A DNA stretch of 20,432 nt, from NCBI GenBank assembly GCA_902651635.1, contig CACRSC010000018.1, forward strand, positions 334,020 through 354,451, given 5' to 3'. Shown one piece after another: positions 1-9,075 of the stretch. The translations under genes and the position numbers were made by a program. The DNA comes from Mastigamoeba balamuthi (Eukaryota > Evosea > Mastigamoebida > Mastigamoebidae). The notes under the pieces were generated by a model. It made no database searches and had not been told where the DNA came from. It saw only the letters and a program-made list of their open reading frames with translations. The first letter of the stretch is position 1. Each line of letters begins with the position of its first letter.

Positions 1-1
1 C

Positions 2-424
2 GACGTCGGCAACTGGTGCAACATCAAGGGGGCGGGTCTGGGCGAGAGGCCCAAGGCCAACCCGAACCCGAGCTACACGATGATCGACGCGTACACGTGG
101 ATCAAGACCCCCGGAGAGTCTGACGGCACTTCGGACTCGAGCGCGACTCGCTACGACGCCAAGTGCAGCAGCGTCGACTCGATGACTGGCGCGCCCCAGG
201 CCGGCAAGTGGTTCCAGAACCAGTTCGAGATGCTGGTCACCAACGCCAACCCCGCCGTCGACGCGACGCCCTCTCCTGCCTCGTCGTCGAAGACCCCCGC
301 CCACTCGTCGACCAAGCCGGCGCACTCGTCGAAGGCCCACGACGACGACTCGTTCCGCCCCGGGTCGGCGAGCTCTGTCGCCGTCGGCGCCGCCACTGTG
401 GCCGCCGTCGCCCGTCTCTTCTAA
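2..424 (+). CDS. GH6 cellulase, 3' part only (copy 0 of the tandem family)
   Basis: This is the last part of the third exon of a secreted glycoside hydrolase family 6 enzyme, which hydrolyses beta-1,4-glucan (cellulose). The reading frame is open from base 2 and ends at TAA 422-424. Visible landmarks are the NWCNIKGAGLGERPKANP block and the PGESDGTSDSS block, which holds the aspartate equivalent to D401 of Trichoderma Cel6A, then APQAGKWFQ. A short Ser/Pro/Lys/His linker with two AHSS units follows, and then a small hydrophobic C-terminal tail. Apart from a few base changes and a shorter linker it is nearly identical to the next copy (1671-3213), and the similarity continues about 70-80 bp into the 3' flank. 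The 5' two thirds lie outside the window. The family call is firm; cellobiohydrolase versus endoglucanase cannot be decided. Confidence 0.9.
   Translation, partial: DVGNWCNIKGAGLGERPKANPNPSYTMIDAYTWIKTPGESDGTSDSSATRYDAKCSSVDSMTGAPQAGKWFQNQFEMLVTNANPAVDATPSPASSSKTPAHSSTKPAHSSKAHDDDSFRPGSASSVAVGAATVAAVARLF
280..339 (+). repeat. Linker minisatellite of GH6 copy 0
   Basis: Tandem units of about 18-21 bp encode the linker motif TKPAHSS and its variants. This copy has two AHSS units, against five in the copy at 1671-3213. Confidence 0.75.
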
Positions 425-1500
425 GAAACCTGTCAGCATGACCACGACCATAACCTCGCCCTACAGATTCAAATGAATCAAATACAAGACTGGTTTGTAC
501 CCCCCCAACCTCACCGCCGGGACTGCACGAGTGCTCTCAGGGATGACGGTGACTAAGTGTGTGCGGAGAAACAAAAATGCGCGGGTGCGCGACCTTGGGT
601 GCAGGGCACCAACTTCCCTGGCAAGAGCGCACCGACTGCGGTCCCGAGTCTCTCGCGGTGGGTGGGCGCTGAGGCTTGAGGATAACGCTGTGCGGTGCCG
701 CCGAGGCTGGCGTACCCGCGATCGCGTCGAAAGGAGAACAGTGCGACAATAGCACGGGGAGGGCTGCTGTGCAGCCGTGCAGCCGAACGCCTGATCGTGC
801 TCTGGGGCTCGGCGCTGCGCCGGCCGGTACGACGGACGCGAGTTCACTCAGTACTCGAGAAGGGGGATCACCAGCTGCCCTCCGGTGTACTCGTCTTCTC
901 CAGCGCGGCGCTCAGCGCTCAGGGGCGATGGAACACCGCTGCTCCCGAGCGTCACCGTGTCCGAAACGCGATGGAGCAGCCTGCAATCACGTGCGCTGTT
1001 GCGAAGCTGCTCAGCGCGGCGTCCCTGTCCGTGGCGTTCACCAGTCTGCGTGAACTCCACAGAAACGGACGAAACAGCCCTTCGTGCTTTTCCAGGTGAA
1101 AATCGACCCCCCTCAGCCTGAAGACGCGACGGACCTGACGCGGGACGCGCAGGCTAACAGCAGCTGCACGCCACCCGCCGAGCTCCAGCGGAACGCCGCG
1201 CGGAAAGGAGAGGTGCGTGAGCGGCCGCGATTGATGGCGAACATCAATGCTGCTCTTCACACAGCGATGGGTGTGTACCCCCCGCCTTATGCCCTTACCC
1301 ATCGCGTTTTCCCCACAACCGTTCACACCGCGCGCGTTTTTCTGCATTCAGTTTGCTAATATTCGTGCTGTGCTCCTCCGTGTTCAGCGCCTGGTTGTCA
1401 CTCCGAGATGCTCGGGAGGGCGGGAGGCCGTGGCCGTGGCGCAGTCGCTGGAGCCTGAGGCAGCTCCACCGCGTCCCTTCGAGGTGCAATCCAGATTTGT
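425..1500. other. Intergenic region, no supported gene
   Basis: The first 70-80 bases match the 3' flank of the next GH6 copy (3214-3290), so the duplicated unit includes the 3' UTR. The rest shows only short open frames of low-complexity Arg/Ala/Ser-rich composition in several frames. None carries a recognisable domain or convincing splice pattern. The stretch around 1130-1170 (a CGCGGGACGC-type block followed by CAGGCT) has a weak counterpart upstream of the third GH6 gene near 7306-7325, again suggesting shared upstream sequence. Confidence 0.5.
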
Positions 1501-1520
1501 ATTTTTACCAGCTCAAGGGA

Positions 1521-1611
1521 AGGTGCACTACTATTGCACCAATGATCAACCGTTATTACACGCGGCCCAATCAGCCGGTACACAAGAGGTGCATCGGTGG
1601 CGCCTTATAAG
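1521..1611 (+). promoter_or_regulatory. Promoter of GH6 gene 1 (TATA, CCAAT, shared upstream element)
   Basis: A TATA-like box (TTATAA, 1605-1610) lies about 65 bp before the ATG at 1671, with CCAAT at 1567-1571. Further upstream are GTGCAC (1523-1528) and the element GATCAACCGTTATTACA (1544-1560) followed by CGCGG. The same element, with one substitution, occurs at nearly the same place before GH6 gene 2. A role in transcription is inferred from position and conservation between paralogues. Confidence 0.6.
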
Positions 1612-1670
1612 CCCCAACCGACCCGATAACAGATCAGTACACAAAAGCACACAGGTTGAGCACACAGGAG

Positions 1671-3213
1671 ATGCGCAGCTCTCTGATCGTCGCCGCGGTG
1701 GCGTTCGCCGGCATTGCCGCGGCCATCCAGTCGCAGAACCCCTATGAGCTCGGCAAGAAGGTCTTCGTCAACCCCGACTTTGTTACCGAGGTCACCGCCG
1801 CCGGCGTGGTGAACCCGTCGATGAAGGCCAAGTTCGACGCGGTCAAGAAGTACCCCACGTTCATCTGGCTCGACTCCATCTCCATGGTCCGCTTTCTCCC
1901 GCTCCTTTTGCTTTCCCTCTGCGCTTTTGTTGGTTTTGATATTATGACCGACAAACATGCTGACTGATCATTTTTCTACGGCGAACAGCTGGACAAGCTC
2001 CCCGGGTACATGGCGGCCGCCAAGGCGCAGGACGCCCTCATCCAGCTCGTCGTCTACGACCTCCCCAACAGGGACTGCGCCGCCCTCGCCTCCAACGGTG
2101 AGCTCCTCGTTCAGAACGACGGCCTCAACAAGTACAAGGTACATACTCACCTCTCCATTCACCTCATTTCTCATTACTTGAACACTAACGGAACGGCGGG
2201 CGCGTGCAAAATAGACTCTGTACATCGACAGGCTGAACTCTATCCTCAACCAGTACCCGACGGTGCCCGTCGTGATGGTCATCGAGCCCGATTCGCTGCC
2301 CAACATGGTCACCAACAAGGACAAGTACGACAGCTGCAGGATCGTTAACTCGATCCAGCCCAGCGCGTACCACCAGGGCGTTGCCTACGCCATCAGGACC
2401 CTCAAGGCCGCGAACCGCTACATGTACATCGATGCCGCCCACGAGTGCTGGCTCGGCTGGGATAACAACATGGCCGGCTTCCTCCAGGTCATCAACGACG
2501 TCATGAACCAGGCCGGCGACACTTCGAGCGTCCGCGGCTTCTCCGTCAACGTCGCCAACTACCAGTCGATGACCAACACCATCGGCTGCAAGGACTACAA
2601 CCCCGTCTACGGCCTGCTGCAGTACGTCCAGAAGGTCTACGAGAAGTTCCAGTGGGGTGTGTTCGGCCAGGGCCCCCACTTCATCGTCGACACGAGCCGC
2701 AACGGCGTCCAGGTGCAGCGCGCCGACGTCGGCAACTGGTGCAACATCAAGGGCGCGGGTCTGGGCGAGAGGCCCAAGGCCAACCCGAACCCGAGCTACA
2801 CGATGATCGACGCGTACACGTGGATCAAGACCCCCGGAGAGTCTGACGGCACTTCGGACTCGAGCGCGACTCGCTACGACGCCAAGTGCAGCAGCGTCGA
2901 CTCGATGACCGGCGCGCCCCAGGCCGGCAAGTGGTTCCAGACCCAGTTCGAGATGCTCGTCAACAACGCCAACCCCGCCGTCGACGCGACGCCCTCTCCT
3001 GCCTCGTCGTCGAAGGCCCCCGCCCACTCGTCGTCCAAGACCCCCGCCCACTCGTCGACGCAGCCCGCTCACTCGTCTACCAAGCCGGCGCACTCGTCGA
3101 CCAAGCCGGCGCACTCGTCGAAGGCCCACGACGACGACTCGTTCCGCCCCGGGTCGGCGAGCTCTGTCGCCGTTGGCGCCGCCACTGTGGCCGCCGTCGC
3201 CCGTCTCTTCTAA
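1671..3213 (+). CDS. GH6 cellulase, complete, 454 aa (gene 1)
   Basis: Secreted beta-1,4-glucanase of glycoside hydrolase family 6. Exons are 1671-1886, 1989-2138 and 2215-3213. The introns are 102 and 76 bp, GT-AG, both phase 0. The start at 1671 gives a signal peptide (MRSSLIVAAVAFAGIAAA) with cleavage before QSQNPY. Both GH6 signatures are complete: VVYDLPNRDCAALASNG (with the RDC aspartate, D175 of Cel6A) and VMVIEPDSLP (acid catalyst D221). YIDAAHECWLGW and PGESDGTSD supply the other conserved aspartates. After the catalytic core comes a linker with five AHSS units, then DDDSFRPGSASS and a hydrophobic tail ending VARLF, which resembles a GPI-attachment signal. No carbohydrate-binding module is seen. 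Cell-surface attachment is inferred. The gene lies in a tandem array with three paralogues. Confidence 0.93.
3004..3126 (+). repeat. Linker minisatellite of GH6 gene 1
   Basis: About six tandem units of 18-21 bp encode variants of SSTKPAHSS. The unit CACTCGTCGACCAAGCCGGC occurs twice in immediate succession. Copy number differs from the other GH6 paralogues, which is what replication slippage or unequal exchange would produce. Confidence 0.8.
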
Positions 3214-4503
3214 GAAACCTGTCAGCATGCCATAACCTCGCCCTACAGTTTCCAATGAATCAAATACAAGACTGGTTTGTACCCCCAACCTGAAGAACAG
3301 CCCCGTCTCCGTACAGCTACCCTCCTTCCTACCCTCGATACGCCCCGTTTCTTTCGTTTTCGAAGGCTCTCCCTCAGCGAGACAGGGTGCGTTTCGAGGA
3401 GACGGAGGTCCCCCTCTGCCGGTGGAACGAGGCGACGGGAAGCACCTCCCCGATTGGGGCGGGAAGCCGCGCGCATCGCCTGGTGGCGACAAGGGCACCT
3501 CGCCGTCTTGGCGCAGGCCCTCGACATGGCCTGGCCGCTCGAAACCTCTTCGCGGGCGCTGCGCATTGACTCCCTCCACCTCGCCGCGGCGACTGGGTGG
3601 GCCGTACGGCCCGGTTCTATGGCTTCGAGCCGGGCGCTGCCGACCCCTTGGCGACTCGGGAGGCCTTTGCGCCGGCGCTGGAGGCACAGCGCGACGCCTC
3701 AAGCCGCGGGCGGCCGAGGACTCGACGTCTAGACTGTGGGCCGCAGCGGCCGCGGCATGGCAGGCTGTGGCGGACGAGTGACGCCGGGGGCGAGGCCACG
3801 GCTGCGACGCAGGTGCTCCAGCGGACCGCGGAGACCGACACGGCCGCGCCGAAGGCGCTGACCTAGGAAGGCCGGCCCCGCCCAGGCATCTGAAGTGCGG
3901 CGGGGAACCCTCAGCAGGCTGTAGGGCTGCATGGGGCAGGGCTATGTGGCCGCTCCTGCCTATGCCATCATCGGCGGCAAGATGGTCCACCTGGTGAGGC
4001 AGTGGACAAGGACAGGCCTGAGGAGAGCATGCCCTTCAACCCCGAGATGTTCACTGAAGCCTCACTGCTCAGTCCTCCGGGAGTGGCGTGAGGGCTCTCC
4101 TCTCTGACAAAATGCCCCGGGCCTGCAGTGGCTCGACTATGCCCTGCTCAAGGCCCCTGGAGCAGAGGGCTACTGTGCTTGCATCAAGGGGCCATTCTCA
4201 CTCTGGGGCGACGCGGAAATGGCGCAGTGACTGGTGCAGGGTGTGCCGGTTATTTCCGGTGTCCTGTGGGGGTTGTTCGCAAGCCCTAAAAGGAACTTTC
4301 TCTTGTGCTAAGAAATACCACACTATTTTTTTCTTGGACAGAATCAGCAACTTGGTGCATCCACCTTTCCTGTCGGAATAGGCGATTACAATGGAACGCA
4401 CATTGAAGTGGTATTACCTGTGACGAAGTGGATACAATATTGCGGCTTTAGGCGTCACTTTGTAGTGCCGGGCGCACGAAACAGAGGTAACGAAGAAACT
4501 GCA
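3214..4503. other. Intergenic region with possible decayed coding sequence
   Basis: The first 75 bases match the 3' flank of GH6 copy 0. The sequence at 3300-3900 is GC-rich with only frame-hopping open segments. From about 3930 to 4440 the + strand frame shared with the cyclase start is protein-like (for example GYVAAPAYAIIGGKMVHLV, APGAEGYCACIKGPFSLWG, QLGASTFPVGIGDYNGTHI) but is interrupted by in-frame stops at about 4108, 4228 and 4309. I do not recognise a family. It could be a relic gene or retroelement, or chance. Confidence 0.35.
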
Positions 4504-7050
4504 ATGCCCCGCGTATCGCCTGCACCCCCGCGCGCATCCAGCTCTCGGTTCATGGCACGCAGGTCCCCTTGGTCTGCCGCGCTGACCGCACCCTCCCCTT
4601 ATCTGCAGGTTCCGCCCGTTGCGTTCGGCGACTCCGCGGGCGCCAAGGAGTCGCGGCAGCTTCCGCTGCGTCACCGCATATCGCGGGCGCTGACGCTCGA
4701 CGGGCGCATCAAGGTGTCAGTGCGCACGGCGGTCGTCGTGCTGGTGAGCACGTGCGTCGTCGTGACGGTGACTCCGCAGATAGTCGCGTGGTACCTGTGC
4801 GCCGAGGGCTCCACGCGGACCGCGGCCGAGCACCTGCTGCGCTCCGTCGCCAACTCGAGCCAGCAGGCGTTCCTGGCCATGTCCGCCGACGCGGAGAAGG
4901 TCGTCCGGGCGCTGTCGAGCAACGCGGCGAGCGACCCGTCGGCATGCGCACCGGGGGGCAAGTGGACGCAGACGATGTGGAGGAACGAGCTCTCCGAGTC
5001 GCTGGTGCCGCCGAGGCCGTCGTGGTACATCGGCATGGGCGATGCGTACGGCTTCCACTCGGGGACGTACGGCTCGGGCCCCGAGTTCGCGTACAGCAGC
5101 AGAGCCCCCGTGCTGTGGCTCCAAGGTGCTGCACGCGCCATTTTTAGACACAGCAGGAAAACTAATTTCGACCGGTGTTCCAGAACCGGGAGGGAGGTGG
5201 AACGGGTCTTACACGGCGTTCTTCCTCGAAGCCGACAACGTGTCCGGCACGTGGGAGGTCTCCGGGTTCGCCGGGCAGCAGCTGACGCCGGACGAGTACG
5301 ACAGCAGGCGGAGGCCCTGGTACAAGTCGGCAGCGAACACCCGGGGGTCAGTGCACTGGAGCGACGTGTACCTCTCCATCCCCGAGAACATCCTCGTCGT
5401 CGCGGCCTCGATGACGTGGTCGAGGCTCGCGGGGGACGGGGCCACCTGCGGCGTCGTCGTGGCGATGATGGACCTCAAGGGCATCAGCGAGTACCTGCAG
5501 CAGAACAGGGCGGGCGCCAGCGAGGTCTGGCTCGTCAGCAACGACGACGGCGACAGCCTCATCGCCTCGTCGACTCCCGCCTCGACCTACGTCGTCGACG
5601 CCACCAACACGACTGTCCGCGGGCAGATGGCCTCGAGCGACGATGCCCTCACGAGGGCCGTCGCCAGGACCGCCCGCAGGATCCGCGGCGGGCGCGGGAC
5701 GCTCGACGGGCTCAACAAGGTCAGCCTGCTGGGCGACGACTACTTCCTGTTCATCACGCTCGCCGACCTGCGGCCCGGGACGGGGTTCCCTCTGGTCTGG
5801 GTGTACGTGACGGTGCCGGTGAACGTGTACTTTGGGGGGATCCAGAAGAACATCGCGGTGACCATCGCCACGACGGTGGTCCTCGTCGTCGTGTCCGCGG
5901 CGCTGTCGTCGGTCGTCGCCGTGCTGATCTCGTCGCCGCTGCGCAAGGTGGTGCTGCAGATGGAGAGGGCCTCGAACCTCGAGACGGTACGCGAGACCGG
6001 GAGGACCGCAGACGGCAAGGAGATCGCGCTGAGCGAGGTCTCCTCCATCTGGGTGTCGATGCACAGGATGTGGCTCCTCCTCTCGAGCTTTCACAAGGTC
6101 AGCACCGGTGCTCCCCCCACGGCCCACAGCCCTCACACCGCGCGTGCGTCCCACCACAGTACGTCCCGATCGAGGTGCTGCGGTTGCTGCAGAAGAACGG
6201 CGAGATAGCGATGCTGGGAGTCGTGCGGAGGCCCTCCACGATCATGTTCTGCGACATCGAGAACTTCACGGTGCTGACCGAGACCACCGAGCCCGGCGTG
6301 TTGCTGCACGTCTTCACCGAGTTCATGGACACGGCCACCAAGTGCATCGACGAAAACGGCGGGCTCGTTGACAAGTTCATCGGGGACTGCGTCATGGCCT
6401 TCTGGGGCCACCCCGGCAAGACCGAGGACCGCGAGTTCCGCGCCTGCAGCGCAGCCGCCGCGATCCGCAACAGGATCGGCGACCTGCGCGAGTCGTGGAA
6501 GCGTCGCGACATGCCGCAGCTGAGGTGCCGGATCGGGGTCGCCTCGGGCGACGTGCTCGTGGGCAACAGCGGGTCGAGCAACCACTTCCAGTACACCGTG
6601 CTGGGCGTGCCCGTCAACCTCGCGGCCCGGCTCGAGCCCCTCAACAAGTACTTCGGGACGACCGTCATCGTGTGCGGGGCCACCAGGGCGGCGGTGGCGG
6701 GCAGGATGCTGACGCGCACGCTGGGGACCTGCAAGATCAAGGGCTTCGCGCAGCCCCAGGACGTCTTCGAGCTCATCGGCGACACAGAGGTGGTGGGGCC
6801 GGAGCTCGCCGAGGCGACTGAGGTGTTCAACGAGGCCATCGACGCGCTGCACATGGGCGGCGAGGCCGAGGCCGTGATGATGCTGGAGCGGTACCTGAAG
6901 ATGTGCCCCGGGGACCAGTACGCCAGGCGGCGCCTGCGCGAGCTCGCGGGGCCGGACGAGGCGCCCGATGACCGGGAGCAGTTCACCAAGAACGGCCCCG
7001 ACACCGAGCGCGCCCCCCAGATGAAGCACGTGATCGATCTCTCGGGGTAG
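4504..7050 (+). CDS. Receptor-type class III adenylate cyclase with extracellular Cache-like sensor, about 820 aa
   Basis: Membrane nucleotide cyclase that makes a cyclic nucleotide second messenger, probably cAMP. Proposed exons are 4504-5125, 5148-6097 and 6160-7050. The 62 bp intron 6098-6159 is GT-AG; the first junction is uncertain (see the findings). Order: basic N-terminus; transmembrane segment near residues 75-100 (VSVRTAVVVLVSTCVVVTVT); extracellular Cache-like domain to about 440, including RRRPWY; second transmembrane segment (IAVTIATTVVLVVVSAAL); HAMP-like linker; then the cyclase domain from about 550. Metal-binding aspartates are in FCDIENFT and FIGDCVMAFW. VDKFIGD gives the purine-site Lys and FQYTVLG a Thr, the pair seen in CyaC and soluble adenylyl cyclase. 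VNLAARLE gives the Asn and Arg. The domain looks active. A helical region follows it. The ATG at 4504 is the first in frame after stops; a later start (4552) or an upstream exon is possible. Confidence 0.83.
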   Translation: MPRVSPAPPRASSSRFMARRSPWSAALTAPSPYLQVPPVAFGDSAGAKESRQLPLRHRISRALTLDGRIKVSVRTAVVVLVSTCVVVTVTPQIVAWYLCAEGSTRTAAEHLLRSVANSSQQAFLAMSADAEKVVRALSSNAASDPSACAPGGKWTQTMWRNELSESLVPPRPSWYIGMGDAYGFHSGTYGSGPEFAYSSRAPVLWLQGAARAIFRHSRKTNFDRCSRTGREVERVLHGVLPRSRQRVRHVGGLRVRRAAADAGRVRQQAEALVQVGSEHPGVSALERRVPLHPREHPRRRGLDDVVEARGGRGHLRRRRGDDGPQGHQRVPAAEQGGRQRGLARQQRRRRQPHRLVDSRLDLRRRRHQHDCPRADGLERRCPHEGRRQDRPQDPRRARDARRAQQGQPAGRRLLPVHHARRPAARDGVPSGLGVRDGAGERVLWGDPEEHRGDHRHDGGPRRRVRGAVVGRRRADLVAAAQGGAADGEGLEPRDGTRDREDRRRQGDRAERGLLHLGVDAQDVAPPLELSQGQHRCSPHGPQPSHRACVPPQYVPIEVLRLLQKNGEIAMLGVVRRPSTIMFCDIENFTVLTETTEPGVLLHVFTEFMDTATKCIDENGGLVDKFIGDCVMAFWGHPGKTEDREFRACSAAAAIRNRIGDLRESWKRRDMPQLRCRIGVASGDVLVGNSGSSNHFQYTVLGVPVNLAARLEPLNKYFGTTVIVCGATRAAVAGRMLTRTLGTCKIKGFAQPQDVFELIGDTEVVGPELAEATEVFNEAIDALHMGGEAEAVMMLERYLKMCPGDQYARRRLRELAGPDEAPDDREQFTKNGPDTERAPQMKHVIDLSG
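5126..5147 (+). other. Putative 22-bp intron, or site of an indel, in the cyclase gene
   Basis: Homology requires a change of frame here. The segment begins GTGCTG and ends ATTTTTAG. Removing it joins VLWLQ to DTAGKLIS in the correct frame. A single-base sequence error would also restore the frame. Acceptors at 5153 and 5156 (28 or 31 bp introns) are equally frame-compatible. Confidence 0.4.
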
Positions 7051-7430
7051 AGAGCGGAGGCGGAGGTGCACGTTCATGTGCGTCTAGTGAAGTTAGCGGG
7101 GACACCAGACAGGAATAAAACGGCTGCTGTTTCACCCGCACCTACAACACTTCCTCTCGCGGCATTGGTGTACCTCCTCCCAAATGCGTTGCAGCTTAGA
7201 CTGCACATTTGCACTTTGCCCCGCGTGGTTTCGATTTTCCCCGCAACCGACATCTTTAACATTCTGCGGACTATGCGCCCCCGGATCTGCCGTCGATCTG
7301 CGTCTCGCGGGACGCCAGGCTGAGGCCGCCCCACCGCAGGGGGTGATTGCTGCGGGGTGGTGCTGCCTCTGTGTGTCAGCACACCGACGCGTCTGTGTGC
7401 CATCAGACCAATGAGGTCAAAGCGGAAATC
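7051..7430. other. Intergenic region between cyclase and GH6 gene 2
   Basis: AATAAA occurs at about 7115, roughly 65 bp after the cyclase stop, and is a plausible polyadenylation signal. No coding sequence is supported. The distal part belongs to the upstream region of GH6 gene 2. Confidence 0.5.
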
Positions 7431-7438
7431 AACGATAG

Positions 7439-7518
7439 GTGCACCCTTGGTGCACGCAAGATCGACCGTTATTACAACCCGCGGATTACACGTAAGGTGC
7501 ACTAGCGCAGGATATAAA
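7439..7518 (+). promoter_or_regulatory. Promoter of GH6 gene 2 (TATA and shared upstream element)
   Basis: TATAAA (7513-7518) lies 56 bp before the ATG at 7569. Upstream are three GTGCAC palindromes (7439-7444, 7450-7455, 7497-7502) and GATCGACCGTTATTACA (7460-7476) followed by ACCCGCGG. The latter differs by one base from the element upstream of GH6 gene 1. CCAAT occurs at about 7408. Confidence 0.65.
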
Positions 7519-7568
7519 GGCGCCTCCAACCGCAGCTAACGTTATCAGAAAGCAAAAACACAGAAGAG

Positions 7569-9075
7569 ATGAGGAGCACGCTGATCCTCGCCGTGCTGGC
7601 GCTCGCCGGCATTGCCGCGGCCATCCAGTCGCAGAACCCCTACACGCTCGGCAAGAAGGTCTTCATCAACCCCGACTACATCGCCGAGATCGATGCCGCC
7701 GGCAAGACGAACCCGTCGATGAAGGCCAAGTTCGACGCGGTCAAGAAGTACCCCACGTTCATCTGGCTCGACACTATCTCCATGGCACGCCTCCACCTCC
7801 CTTCAGCGCGCCGTTGATTCGTGTAGTCGTGGCGGGGGTGTCGGTCGGCGTTACTTAAGAACAATCAAATTTCCTTCCCTTCTGACTTCGCGTCGGATAA
7901 AACAGCTGGACAAGCTCCCCGGGTACATGGCGGCCGCCAAGGCGCAGGACGCCGTTATTCAGCTCGTCGTCTACGACCTCCCCAACAGGGACTGCGCCGC
8001 CCTCGCCTCCAATGGTGAGCTCCTCATCAAGAACGACGGCCTCAACAAGTACAAGGTACACCCCGCTTGCCCACACCACCGCTCCGATACTGCTGGACTT
8101 GCACTCATCTTGCCACGACAGACTCTGTACATCGACAGGCTCGCCAAGATTCTCGCGCAGTACCCGTCGGTCACCGTTGTGATGGTCATCGAGCCCGACT
8201 CGCTCCCCAACATGGTCACCAACAAGGACAAGTACGACAGCTGCAGGGAGGTCGCCGCCACGTCGCCCAGCATCTACCACCAGGGTGTCGCCTACGCCAT
8301 CAAGACCCTCAAGGCCGCGAACCGCTACATGTACATCGACGCCGCCCACGAGTGCTGGCTCGGCTGGGAGAACAACATGGCCGGCTTCCTGACGGTCATC
8401 AACGACGTCCTGAACCTCGCCGGTGATACGACGAGCATCCGTGGCTTCGCCGTCAACGTCGCCAACTACCAGTCGATGACCAACACCATCGGCTGCAAGG
8501 ACTACAACCCCGTCTACGGCCTGCTCCAGTACATCCAGAAGGTCCACGAGAAGTTCCAGAACGGCGTGTTCGGCCAGGGCCCCTACTTCATCGCCGACAC
8601 TGGCCGCAACGGCGTCCAGGTGCAGCGCGCCGACGTCGGCAACTGGTGCAACATCAAGGGCGCGGGCATCGGCGAGAGGCCCAAGGCCAACCCGAACCCG
8701 AGCTACCCGATGATCGACGCGTACACGTGGATCAAGACCCCCGGAGAGTCTGACGGCACTTCGGACTCGAGCGCCCCTCGCTACGACGGCAAGTGCGGCA
8801 GCGTCGACTCGATGACTGGCGCGCCCCAGGCCGGCAAGTGGTTCCAGGCTCAGTTCGAGATGCTCGTCACCAACGCCAACCCCGCCATCGATGCCACTCC
8901 CTCGACTGCCTCGTCGTCGAAGACCCCCGCCCACTCGTCGACGCAGCCCGCTCACTCGTCGACCAAGCCCGCCCACTCGTCCAAGACGGGCGGTGACGAC
9001 TCGTTCCACCCTGGGTCGGCGAGCTCTGTCGCCGTCGGCGCCGTCACCGCGGCCGCCGTCGCCCGCATCTTCTAA
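7569..9075 (+). CDS. GH6 cellulase, complete, 439 aa (gene 2)
   Basis: Secreted GH6 beta-1,4-glucanase. Exons are 7569-7784, 7906-8055 and 8122-9075, with introns of 121 and 66 bp at the same two positions as in the paralogues. The first intron has a GC donor (ATG|GCACGC) instead of GT. The 66 bp second intron is a multiple of three and has no stop, so its retention would insert 22 residues in frame. The signal peptide is MRSTLILAVLALAGIAAA. Catalytic signatures VVYDLPNRDCAALASNG, VVMVIEPDSLP, YIDAAHECWLGW and PGESDGTSD are intact. The linker has three AHSS units, then GGDDSFHPGSASS and the hydrophobic tail ending VARIF, a likely GPI signal. No carbohydrate-binding module is present. It is more diverged from genes 0 and 1 than they are from each other. 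Confidence 0.93.
7785..7905 (+). other. GC-AG intron in GH6 gene 2
   Basis: The paralogues place intron 1 exactly after the ATG of the ...TISM codons, with GT donors (GTCCGC and GTGCAG). Here the two bases are GC (GCACGC) and the intron ends ACAG before CTGGACAAG. GC-AG is the only arrangement that keeps the conserved junction. Confidence 0.75.
8908..8984 (+). repeat. Linker minisatellite of GH6 gene 2
   Basis: Three AHSS-encoding units of about 18-21 bp form the Ser/Pro/Lys/His linker. This array is shorter than those of genes 1 and 3. Confidence 0.75.

Noticed and set aside
495-1121. Several short overlapping open frames between GH6 copies 0 and 1
   Set aside because: They overlap in multiple frames and strands, have low-complexity Arg/Ser/Ala composition and show no motifs. 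High GC content alone produces such frames.
1656-1670. Upstream TTG start giving MSTQE before the GH6 signal peptide
   Set aside because: The ATG at 1671 aligns with the starts of genes 2 and 3 and begins a standard signal peptide.
3004-3126. Possible CRISPR-like or intergenic repeat array
   Set aside because: The units are contiguous, in frame and encode the Ser/Pro/Lys/His linker. There are no spacers, and the context is eukaryotic.
2185-3990. 601-codon open frame on the - strand across GH6 gene 1
   Set aside because: It lies antisense to the catalytic exon, and the translated product is repetitive Val/Arg/Gly/Asp-rich, a mirror of the GC-rich codons. Similar antisense frames occur over every GH6 copy, as expected from codon bias.
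7083-7323. Small + strand open frame after the cyclase
   Set aside because: No domain, no conservation with other intergenic regions, and it overlaps the probable 3' UTR and polyadenylation signal.
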